Assembly (NCBI RefSeq): GCF_963678635.1 | Contig: NC_087070.1 | Location: 35,033,109 to 35,097,108, forward strand | Direction: 5' to 3' | DNA length: 64,000 nucleotides | Source: Symsagittifera roscoffensis | Lineage: Eukaryota > Xenacoelomorpha > Acoela > Convolutidae | Part shown: piece after piece, positions 10,806 to 21,039 of the stretch | How positions within the stretch are numbered: the stretch's first letter is position 1 | Layout of the letters: the number at the start of each line of letters is the position of its first letter | Translations under genes and position numbers: made by a program | The notes under the pieces: model-generated | What the model was told of the DNA's origin: nothing | Database searches by the model: none | The model's input: only the letters and a program-made list of their open reading frames with translations

Positions 10806-11135
10806 AATCGGAACACTCCAAAAGAACGAAGCCCAGGACATTGTCTTCTCACGTGAGTGTGTATTTGCCTAATACACTCACCGAGGCCTTCTGTTAGATG
10901 TCCTGCGATTGCCCGAGCTGTCCTACTAAGTAGCTCAAGGCAACCTGTGATCGAAAACTTCCAAAGTCTATGAAAAAGCTCCCCCACACCCGGGACGCCC
11001 CAAGTGCACGAGAGCAGGGAACAATTTTTCTTCTCAAGTGAGTGTGCATTTGCCTAATACACTCACCGAGGTTTTCTTTTATATGTTCCTGGATTGCCCG
11101 AGCTTTCCTAATAAGTAGCTCAAGGCAACCACACA
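10806..11135. repeat. Two tandem copies of a 185-bp unit in the element leader
   Basis: The strings CTTCTCACGTGAGTGTGT (10845) and CTTCTCAAGTGAGTGTGC (11030) are 185 bases apart, and the similarity covers the whole unit, including GCCCGAGCT and the AAGTAGCTCAAGGCAACC end. On the minus strand each copy can be read as a short peptide-like frame, but this is a product of the duplication and not good evidence of coding. The mirror pair lies at about 20240-20560. Confidence 0.75.
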
Positions 11136-11339
11136 ACCAAAATAACAATCAAAAAAAAATTTTGGTTCGGGTACTTCTGACAGACCCGATCTAGAATTCA
11201 AAGTTGATCACGAATCTCCGGGTCAAATGGGCTCCTGTGATCCTAATATGTACGCGCGTTGCTAGTTGACCTTTTATTCCGATTCTAAATGGATATTTGT
11301 TGCTCAAATTGCCCCAGAAGGTACCCTTAAATTTTCAAT

Positions 11340-11735
11340 AAGGAGGGTTGTTAAGAGGCTTAAGTCACTCCGGAGGGTTACTTCGGAGGGTTGTTAAGAC
11401 ACTTAGCTTACCTCGGAGGGTTACTTCGGAGGGTTTCTTAATTACCTCAGTTACTTCGGAGGGTCCCCTCAACCTCACTAAGGAGGGTCAATAAGAAGCT
11501 TAATACGCTCCGGATGGTTACTTCGGATGGTTCCTTCAAAATATCAAATTTTCCGAATCTCACTTGGAAGGGTCTCCGAATAGTCTCAGAAGATGTTAAA
11601 ACAAGCCAAATTCTCTGTGGGGGTTGTTCTAACTTCTTCGGAGGGTCTCGTGGAAAATTTCCACTCAGGAGGGTTGCCAAGGAGCTTAGCTGACTCCGGA
11701 GGGTTACTTCGGAGGGTTCCCCAAAAATCAAGAAA
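11340..11735. repeat. GGAGGGT-rich degenerate repeat block
   Basis: The heptamer GGAGGGT recurs many times in under 400 bases, often in the form CGGAGGGTTACTTCGGAGGG, with a spacing near 20-40 bases but no strict period. The mirror block, with ACCCTCC, lies at about 19640-20050. It could be a set of sites for a host or element factor, or a degenerate satellite captured in the leader. The motif is G-rich but too irregular to be a telomeric repeat. Confidence 0.7.
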
Positions 11736-12199
11736 ACGGGTTATTCTACTGCGGTAAAGCCTCCGAACGCTGTCTAACTGACTTAAAACCAGGTTGGCTG
11801 ACACGGTCAACCTTCCCAGTAAGATAAAAAAGGTGATCTTATAAAATTTTCTGCCCCTCATAGGGTTCCCTAAAATTTGGACCCTCTGAACCAAAAACTT
11901 CTAAAAAAATTTCCTTTTCCGAGATTATCAACCCAAAAACGGTTGGGAACCGGGAAAATGGTCAAAAACGTCAACTAATGGTACCAAAATTATCACAATC
12001 GGTTGGCAAGCCTTTGAGAAATCGCCAAAAAAGCGTTCGTCAAAATGGCCTTTTTTTAACCACCTATATAGGTTCTGAAAGACTTTCTCCGCAATTCCTA
12101 GTAAAAGTGCCTAAAATTAATTGAAACGAGCGTAGTATGGTACTGGAAAAATGCAAACACTGGACCAAAACTGGTTTGGAAACAAAAATTTGGCCAATA

Positions 12200-12480
12200 A
12201 CTAACAAATTTGGACCCTCCGATTCCTTCCTTTTCCAATCTTTAAGTCGTTAGCTCTATCTAAGGAGCTAATCGGAGGGTTACTTAAAAATTTCGTACGA
12301 CACTGTAAAATGGAACCCCGTACGGCACTGGAAAAATGCAAAAAAAAACGGACCAAAATCTGTTGGGAAACAAAAATTTGGCCAATAACTATCAAATTGG
12401 GACCCTCCGATTCCTTCCTTTTCCTTCTTCAAGACGTTAGCTCTATCTACGGAGCTAATCGGAGGGTTACTCAAAAAATT
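12200..12480. repeat. Two diverged units with hairpin-forming ends in the leader
   Basis: Each unit begins with ACCCTCCGATT and ends about 66 bases later with AATCGGAGGGT, so the ends pair perfectly over 11 bases (12214-12280 and 12402-12468). Between the paired ends is a conserved core with TTAGCTCTATC. The units are roughly 188 bases apart and the sequence between them is also shared. The mirror units are at 18903-18969 and 19089-19156. Confidence 0.75.
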
Positions 12481-13600
12481 CACTAGTAACTGAGCGCATT
12501 ATGCTAGCACACTACTAACGCAAAAATTTTTATTGCTCTAACTCTAAAAACTCAAAAACTCGATCCCCAAAACAGATTGACAAAATTCGGAAAATTATCA
12601 AAATTTTGATCAAAATTTTTTTTTCTTAATTCTACTGAATCCTTTTTCGCGCGGTTTCTTTAGTCAGGGGAATTGAACTACGTAGCAGCTCCCTTTATAA
12701 AAGCTTTTTGCTGCTTGGAAAAGCTCGGATATCCAAAATTTTGGGGGTCTATAGTTTGGTCGAAAATCAGTAATTTTCGACAAAATTGGGGTGTTTCTCG
12801 GGTCTAAATAGGAGATAAGTAATATATAAAAAGGACAATAATCTATTAGTAGTCGTTAATGAATATTACTATACTCTCCTTTGCACCAAAATACCCGCAT
12901 TAAGACCCTCAACTCGGAAATTTGTGATCGATGGAGGGTACAATCGGACCGCGCCAATCGTGCCCCCCACTTCTTAAGTTTTAATGAAATAGTACCCGAA
13001 CGATACTAAAATTGCTTCAACGATACCCAACAGTCATTGTGGATGTTGTCCTTGATGCCCCTGTTGAGTGTGGAACACGTCGGTCAGCTTGCCACTCTAC
13101 CCTCCGTTCACCGGCAAAATCACCATTAACGCGCTTAAATACTCAAATTACACTCAAGGGAGGGTACCCAACCCGTTACCAAAACACACAATCTTTCTAT
13201 CAAAAATGATAAAAATAAATCTGAAACAACAACAAATAGGAAGGTCAGATCATATCTCGTCCGGAATTAACATATAAACTGTCACTTTATGTTTTTTTTT
13301 GTTTTTGGTCTTTTTTGGATTTTTTACTGTTTTTTGCACTTTTTTCTTTTCAGATAAATTTGTTTTTGGCTTTTTCTTGGTTATACACTATTTTTGTTCG
13401 GTTTAACGCTTCCTCTATAATTATTTTTGGTCCCGGGACCTTGAGATAAGCGGGCTCATGACTTCCCACCTAACCCTCCGGCCCCCGGAATTTTCGGTGT
13501 TAACTAGGTTAAAAAGCTAAATAGTACTAGGCAGAGGGTAGGCATGGATTGACCCTTTCCTCTTTCTAGTTACTCATATTCTAAAATATCAATGAATGCT

Positions 13601-14214
13601 GGTGTTAATTCGAATGTCTATGGCATCAGAGTAGCTAAAAAGTCAGTTTATTACAGTCCTTCACCATATGCTGTCTCTGGGGGGCCGAGCCTCCGCTTCC
13701 GTGATTTTAATGTAATAACGGCGTTATTACTCCCAATTCGTGGCACGGGAGGGTACTGCTCTCTACTCCTTCCCCACTGAAGCCTCCCTTCTCGCTAATT
13801 CCTTCCGCTAAGTGTCTTATCGTGCGTGATCGTCATGATAGGAGGCATCGTTTTTATTTTGTTATCGTCCGACTGTCTCTCGCTAATTCGGTTGTTGTTC
13901 TGATTTTCGTCACTTTTTGGCTCAAAATGGCCGTCTCTTTTATTTCTCAGAAATATTCGTTCGTCAATCGAAATCTTGAAAATTTAAAATTCCCAAATAT
14001 TCTGGCCCTCCTTTGCAGTAATTTTCAACCATTAAGGCCTCTATTTCTATTTCTGTGTTGCCTCGGAAGGTTGCGCTGTGCCAGTCTGGCAGAATGGCAC
14101 ACAGCATTAAATGCAGCGTCGTAATGTTAATTTATCTTAGCCATCCTTCCTCTACAATAGCGCTAATGGAGTTGTCGATTAATTGAACTTGGTCAGCGAT
14201 CTGCACCCCTTTTA
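13601..14214. other. Non-coding junction between the leader region and the RT element
   Basis: No protein-like frame is convincing here. The stretch includes a short hairpin-like sequence at 14077-14101 (TGTGCCA ... TGGCACA). The mirror copy is at 17166-17780. Because the same junction occurs in both arms, the RT element and the Ty3-type leader were already adjacent before the locus was duplicated. Confidence 0.5.
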
Positions 14215-15605
14215 CACCGTATAGAGCTCCTCACGAGCGCGAAGCTTATTTTAGTTTTTAGGTAATCTATCGATTCTGGATAGCTTTCTTGTCTTTTTTC
14301 ACTTAGTTTTTCGGCTAATCGTTGCATGGTTCGCGCGGCTGTTGGAGCAGCGCCACCGGTGCATCCTAAAATTAACGGGCAGAAGCTACTCTGCTCTACG
14401 TTTAAAATTCTTTGCTGATATTTGGAGTTCTTCAGCGTTTCGTGATATTTATATGCGTCTTTATGCAGTTAGCGCGTTGAGCCAGTTAGAAGCTTCTTTT
14501 CCAGAGGCCAGGTCGATTGCATATTTGTCTGTTTCATATAAGGAGTTCATGAGGTTTGGTATCTTTCGGGTTGTTCTATCAGTTTTCAATTTTATGATTT
14601 TCGTACAAATTTTTTCTTGCTTTGTTATTGCTGTAACAGGATCTTGAGATTCCAGTACTAGTGATGTTTCCTGAGACCATTCTCGATAGCTTTCATGATC
14701 AGATGGCAGCTTGATGTTAAGGCCACCCATTTTAAGCGGTAAGGAAGATATCTCACGGAACTGGGGGTTCAATATGTCTTTACCGACTAGGTTAGGTATC
14801 AATTGTTCTTTGATAATCTTTTCACATATTTCTAAGTTTTCCATAGTGTTAGGCGTTGTCCTGGTAAAAAATGAAAGTTTTTCTTAAACTCCTTTAGTAT
14901 AGCAGGCATAAACGTTTGTTTTGGTAGTAGGTTTAAGCGTTTTTCGTTAATTTTTTCAAAATTTGATTTGCTCATTCTGTTGAAAATCGAGGAAACTTTT
15001 TACCTTCTCATTCTGTTCCAATAACTGAACCAAGAACTCGGGCGCCTGTTTTTACAGTGAATCCCGTATTTTCGAAGATTTTCTCAGCTTCGCCGAGTTT
15101 ATCATCTTTGACAATGAGTTGGCATTTGGATGCGTTAACATGGTAGCCAAAAATTTACCTAGTGATAAAATTACATCGAGGACGGTTCGTAGATTGTTTA
15201 ATTTACCGACTGCGTTTCCGTCGTCTGCGTACCATTTCTGGGTTACGTTGTCTACTGATAAAAGTTTTAAGATGGGTATTATGGCTAGACCGTACATGGT
15301 CATTGCTAGTGGATCGCCCTGGGTTGTCCCTTCTTGAGAGTAGATGGTTTTTTTGTTAACGAACAGTTTAGATGGATTGGAGTAGGAGTTTTTTATCGCG
15401 GTTAAAAGAGAAGAGCAGGTTTTTTTGATGTTTTTCAATGCCAGCTTTCGATTTAGCGAATTGAAAGCGTTTTCGGCATCTATCAGTAGAATAGCATCGG
15501 CGGAGGTTTTGCTGTATTGATCTCTTAGCGTGTGGATTGCATATTCAATGCCATATTTTTGTCCTAGACAGAGTTGATAGTTTGAACCGAGCAACATGAG
15601 TTCAT
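14215..15605 (-). mobile_element. Non-LTR-like reverse transcriptase element, left copy, 5'-truncated
   Basis: Minus-strand frames contain AILLIDAENAFNSLNRKLAL (RT palm, first Asp), EGTTQGDPLAMTMYGLAIIP, the catalytic QKWYADDGNAVG, a thumb-like stretch, and the C-terminal block NLVGKDILNPQFREISSLPL ... GGLNIKLPSD (14844-14461). A later stretch near 14350 carries CTGGAAPTAARTMQRLAEKL and ISFALVRSSI. This RT type is different from the Ty3 RT in the same window. I recall similar proteins as abundant repeats in cnidarians and other aquatic animals, but I cannot name the family. The copy lacks its N-terminal part and is broken. Confidence 0.75.
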
Positions 15606-15722
15606 AATAGAAAACAAGGAAAATACCTTCGCAATGCACGCAGCAATGATTTTTCCACATGAGTCCCTAATAGAAAACAAGGAAAATACCTTCGCAATGC
15701 ACGCAGCAATGATTTTTCCACA
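15606..15722. repeat. 63-bp tandem duplication at the head-to-head junction
   Basis: AATAGAAAACAAGGAAAATA begins at 15606 and again at 15669, and the match continues through CAATGCACGCAGCAATGATT to the end of each copy. It sits exactly where the minus-strand RT copy stops and the plus-strand RT copy begins. The duplicated bases read as RT N-terminal coding sequence on the plus strand (HAAMIFPH occurs twice). Confidence 0.85.
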
Positions 15723-15904
15723 CTTACAACTGTGCAAAATAGAGTCCGAAATTGATGGATCTTTATCCAAATCAATAGCAAGGCGACTTAACCAATGGCA
15801 AGATGGAGACCTAGATGGCCTATATAACGAAAGGAAGGCGCTGGAAATGCGATTGACAAAAGGAAGTAGAAGAAAAACTGAAACCGAAGCACAACAGTTC
15901 AATA

Positions 15905-16104
15905 NNNNNNNNNNNNNNNNNNNNNNNNNNNNNNNNNNNNNNNNNNNNNNNNNNNNNNNNNNNNNNNNNNNNNNNNNNNNNNNNNNNNNNNNNNNNNNNN
16001 NNNNNNNNNNNNNNNNNNNNNNNNNNNNNNNNNNNNNNNNNNNNNNNNNNNNNNNNNNNNNNNNNNNNNNNNNNNNNNNNNNNNNNNNNNNNNNNNNNNN
16101 NNNN
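15905..16104. other. Assembly gap of exactly 200 N
   Basis: The run of N is exactly 200 long, typical of a fixed-size scaffolding placeholder. Motifs on either side belong to the same RT protein, with a large middle part missing, so the true distance is probably nearer 1 kb or more. Confidence 0.98.
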
Positions 16105-17165
16105 CCCTCTTAAAACTTTTATCAGTAGACAACGTAACCCAGAAATGGTACGCAGACGACGGAAACGCAGTCGGTAAATTAAACAATCTACGAACCGTCC
16201 TCGATGTAATTTTATCACTAGGTAAATTTTTGGCTACCATGTTAACGCATCCAAATGCCAACTCATTGTCAAAGATGATAAACTCGGCGAAGCTGAGAAA
16301 ATCTTCGAAAATACGGGATTCACTGTAAAAACAGGCGCTCGAGTTCTTGGTTCAGTTATTGGAACAGAATGAGAAGGTAAAAAGTTCCTCGATTTTCAAC
16401 AGAATGAGCAAATCAAAATTTTGAAAAAATTAACGAAAAACGCTTAAACCTACTACCAAAACAAACGTTTATGCCTGCTATACTAAAGGAGTTTAAGAAA
16501 AACTTTCATTTTTTACCAGGACAACGCCTAACACTATGGAAAACTTAGAAATATGTGAAAAGATTATCAAAGAACAATTGATACCTAACCTAGTCGGTAA
16601 AGACATATTGAACCCCCAGTTCCGTGAGATATCTTCCTTACCGCTTAAAATGGGTGGCCTTAACATCAAGCTGCCATCTGATCATGAAAACTATCGAGAA
16701 TGGTCTAAGGAAACATCACTAGTACTGGAATCTCAAGATCCTGTTACAGCAATAACAAAGCAAGAAAAAATTTGTACGAAAATCATAAAATTGAAAACTG
16801 ATAGAACAACCCGAAAGATACCAAACCTCATGAACTCCTTATATGAAACAGACAAATATGCAATCGACCTGGCCTCTGGAAAAGAAGCTTCTAACTGGCT
16901 CAACGCGCTAACTGCATAAAGACGCATATAAATATCACGAAACGCTGAAGAACTCCAAATATCAGCAAAGAATTTTAAACGTAGAGCAGAGTAGCTTCTG
17001 CCCGTTAATTTTAGGATGCACCGGTGGCGCTGCTCCAACAGCCGCGCGAACCATGCAACGATTAGCCGAAAAACTAAGTGAAAAAAGACAAGAAAGCTAT
17101 CCAGAATCGATAGATTACCTAAAAACTAAAATAAGCTTCGCGCTCGTGAGGAGCTCTATACGGTG

Positions 17166-20100
17166 TAAAAGGGGGTGCAGATCGCTGACCAAGTTCAATT
17201 AATCGACAACTCCATTAGCGCTATTGTAGAGGAAGGATGGCTAAGATAAATTAACATTACGACGCTGCATTTAATGCTGTGTGCCATTCTGCCAGACTGG
17301 CACAGCGCAACCTTCCGAGGCAACACAGAAATAGAAATAGAGGCCTTAATGGTTGAAAATTACTGCAAAGGAGGGCCAGAATATTTGGGAATTTTAAATT
17401 TTCAAGATTTCGATTGACGAGCGAATATTTCTGAGAAATAAAAGAGACGGCCATTTTGAGCCAAAAAGTGACGAAAATCAGAACAACAACCGAATTAGCG
17501 AGAGACAGTCGGACGATAACAAAATAAAAACGATGCCTCCTATCATGACGATCACGCACGATAAGACACTTAGCGGAAGGAATTAGCGAGAAGGGAGGCT
17601 TCAGTGGGGAAGGAGTAGAGAGCAGTACCCTCCCGTGCCACGAATTGGGAGTAATAACGCCGTTATTACATTAAAATCACGGAAGCGGAGGCTCGGCCCC
17701 CCAGAGACAGCATATGGTGAAGGACTGTAATAAACTGACTTTTTAGCTACTCTGATGCCATAGACATTCGAATTAACACCGGCATTCATTGATATTTTAG
17801 AATATGAGTAACTAGAAAGAGGAAAGTGTCAATCCATGCCTACCCTCTGCCTAGTACTATTTAGCTTTTTAACCTAGTTAACAACGAAAATTCCGGGGGC
17901 CGGAGGGTTAGGTGGGAAGTCATGAGCCCGCTTATCTCAAGGTCCCGGGACCAAAAATAATTATAGAGGAAGCGTTAAACCGAACAAAAATAGTGTATAA
18001 CCAAGAAAAAGCCAAAAACAAATTTATCTGAAAAGAAAAAAGTGCAAAAAACAGTAAAAAATCCAAAAAAGACCAAAAACAAAAAAAAACATAAAGTGAC
18101 AGTTTATATGTTAATTCCGGACGAGATATGATCTGACCTTCCTATTTGTTGTTGTTTCAGATTTATTTTTATCATTTTTGATAGAAAGATTGTGTGTTTT
18201 GGTAACGGGTTGGGTACCCTCCCTTGAGTGTAATTTGAGTATTTAAGCGCGTTAATGGTGATTTTGCCGGTGAACGGAGGGTAGAGTGGCAAGCTGACCG
18301 ACGTGTTCCACACTCAACAGGGGCATCAAGGACAACATCCACAATGACTGTTGGGTATCGTTGAAGCAATTTTAGTATCGTTCGGGTACTATTTCATTAA
18401 AACTTAAGAGGTGGGGGGCACGATTGGCGCGGTCCGATTGTACCCTCCATCGATCACAAATTTCCGAGTTGAGGGTCTTAATGCGGGTATTTTGGTGCAA
18501 AGGAGAGTATAGTAATATTCATTAACGACTACTAATAGATTATTGTCCTTTTTATATATAACTTATCTCCTATTTAGACCCGAGAAACACCCCAATTTTG
18601 CTGATTTTCGACCAAACTATAGACCCCCAAAATTTTGGATATCCGAGCTTTTCCAAGCAGCAAAAAGCTTTTATAAAGGGAGCTGCTACGTAGTTCAATT
18701 CCCCTGACTAAAGAAACCGCGCGAAAAAGGATTCAGTAGAATTAAGAAAAAAAAATTTCGATCAAAATTTTGATAATTTTCCGAATTTTGTCAATCTGTT
18801 TTGGGGATCGAGTTTTTGAGTTTTTAGAGTTAGAGCAATAAAAGTTTTTGCGTTAGTAGTGTGTTAGCATAATGTGCTCGGTTACTAGTGAAATTTTTGA
18901 GTAACCCTCCGATTAGCTCCGTAGATAGAGCTAACGTCTTGAAGAAGGAAAAGGAAGGAATCGGAGGGTCCCAATTTGATAGTTATTGGCCAAATTTTTG
19001 TTTCCCAACAGATTTTGGTCCGTTTTTTTTGCATTTTTCCAGTGCCGTACGGGGTTCCATTTTACAGTGCCGTACGAAATTTTTAAGTAACCCTCCGATT
19101 AGCTCCTTAGATAGAGCTAACGACTTAAAGATTGGAAAAGGAAGGAATCGGAGGGTCCAAATTTGTTAGTTATTCGCCAAATTTTTGTTTCCAAACCAGT
19201 TTTGGTCCAGTGTTTGCATTTTTCCAGTACCATACTACGCTCGTTTCAATTATTTTTAGGCACTTTTACTAGGAATTGCGGAGAAAGTCTTTCAGAACCT
19301 ATATAGGTGGTTAAAAAAAGGTCATTTTGACGTACGCTTTTTTGGCGATTTCTCAAAGACTTGCCAACCGATTGTGATAATTTTGGTACCATTAGTTGAC
19401 GTTTTTGACCATTTTCCCGGTTCCCAACCGTTTTTGGGTTGATAATCTCGGAAAAGGAAATTTTTTTAGAAGTTTTTGGTTCAGAGGGTCCAAATTTTAG
19501 GGAACCCTCCCTATGAGCGGCAGAAAATTTTATAAGATCACCTTTTTTTATCTTACTGGGAAGGTTGACCGTGTCAGCCAACCTGGTTTTAAGTCAGTTA
19601 GACAGCATTCGGAGGCTTTACCGCAGTAGAATAACCCGTTTTCTTGATTTTTGGGGAACCCTCCGAAGTAACCCTCCGGAGTCAGCTAAGCTCCTTGGCA
19701 ACCCTCCTGAGTGGAAATTTTCCACGAGACCCTCTGAAGAAGTTAGAACAACCCCCACAGAGAATTTGGCTTGTTTTAACATCTTCTGAGACTATTCGGA
19801 GACCCTTCCAAGTGAGATTCGGAAAATTTGATATTTTGAAGGAACCATCCGAAGTAACCATCCGGAGCGTATTAAGCCTCTTATTGACCCTCCTTAGTGA
19901 GGTTGAGGGGACCCTCCGAAGTAACTGAGGTAATTAAGATACCCTCCAAAGTAACCCTCCGAGGTAAGCTAAGTGTCTTAACAACCCTCCGAAGTAACCC
20001 TCCGGAGTGACTTAAGCCTCTTAACAACCCTCCTTATTGAAAATTTAAGGGTACCTTCTGGGGCAATTTGAGCAACAAACATCCATTTAGAATCGGAATA

Positions 20101-21039
20101 AAAGGTCAACTAGCAACGCGCGTGCATATTAGGATCACAGGAGCCCATTTGACCCGGAGATTCGTGATCAACTTTGAATTCTAGATCGGGTCTGTCAGAA
20201 GTACCCGAAACAAAATTTTTTTTTGATTGTTATTTTGGTTGTGTGGTTGCCTTGAGCTACTTATTAGGAAAGCTCGGGCAATCCGGGAACACATAAAAGA
20301 AAAACTCGGTGAGTGTATTAGGCAAATACACACTCACTTGAGAAGAAAAATTGTTCCCTGCTCTCGTGCACTTGGGGCGTCCCGGGTGTGGGGGAGCTTT
20401 TTCATAGACTTTGGAAGTTTTCGATCACAGGTTGCCTTGAGCTACTTAGTAGGACAGCTCGGGCAATCGCAGGACATCTAACAGAAGGCCTCGGTGAGTG
20501 TGTTAGGTAAATACACACTCACGTGAGAAGACAATGTCCTGGGCTTCGTTCTTTTGGAGTGTTCCGATTGAGGCAAGTCTTTTTCTTTAAGACTAAGTTT
20601 CTTTTATCTATTCCTGAAACATCACTGTTTTTTTTACAAAAGATTGTTCGATTTTAACAAAGCAGTGATTTGACACGAGTGTGGCCGTAAAATTGATACT
20701 GAAGAAAGGTCGCTGTCACCTATAGGTTGTTCTTATCTGGTTTTCAGTTGTGTTTTGTGTATTGACTATATCGTGTGAAAATTTTGTGATACTGTTACAC
20801 TAGGTGATTGAGTAGAGTCGTTAATATTTAGACAATGAGTAGGCCCTTTGTGTAACTTGTACTGAGTCAATGATAGTATCTCTACGAGATCGAAGGTATA
20901 TTTTCGAATTTTATTTTGCCGTCGAAATATTTTTTATCACGTAGCATGCAGCAGAGGGACTCGTTAGGGACAACAACTAAGATTCCCAGGCCGAGTACGG
21001 GGACTACACGAGAATTCAAAACGGTCAACGGTTAGTAGC
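17166..21039 (+). mobile_element. Junction and leader or 5' LTR region of the Ty3-type fossil (right copy)
   Basis: This is the inverted counterpart of 10276-14214. It contains the TGTGCCA/TGGCACA hairpin (17280-17304), an A-rich tract (18000-18090), the two units with complementary ends (18903-18969 and 19089-19156), the ACCCTCC-rich block (19640-20050) and the 185-bp tandem pair (about 20240-20560). No protein-like frame is supported. Small length differences from the left arm show that the arms have diverged. Confidence 0.6.

Larger units (their letters stand above)
10276..13600 (-). mobile_element. Long non-coding leader or 5' LTR region of the Ty3-type fossil (left copy)
   Basis: About 3.3 kb without protein-like frames lies directly upstream of gag. 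It contains a 185-bp tandem pair (10806-11135), a block dense in the heptamer GGAGGGT (about 11340-11735), two 66-bp units with complementary ends (12214-12280 and 12402-12468), and a T-rich tract (13280-13400). I cannot fix the LTR edges or a primer-binding site, because the 3' LTR lies outside the window. The same block is present inverted at about 17780-21039. Confidence 0.5.
15606..17165 (+). mobile_element. Non-LTR-like reverse transcriptase element, right copy, interrupted by the assembly gap
   Basis: The plus strand carries the N-terminal part before the gap (15634-15904, with KSIARRLNQWQDGDLDGLYN) and the C-terminal part after it (16105 onward: QKWYADDGNAVG, then NLVGKDILNPQFREISSLPL at about 16580-16640 and CTGGAAPTAARTMQRLAEKL near 17025). 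The motifs match the left copy closely. The middle of the protein, including the first RT palm motif, falls in the gap. This copy is also broken in its C-terminal part. Confidence 0.75.

Noticed and set aside
11340-11735. Telomere-like repeat
   Set aside because: The GGAGGGT words are irregularly spaced and embedded in the element leader in both arms, with no regular tandem period.
15634-16261. Frames that run through the N gap
   Set aside because: The residues inside the gap are unknown; only the parts on known bases were used, as pieces of the RT element.
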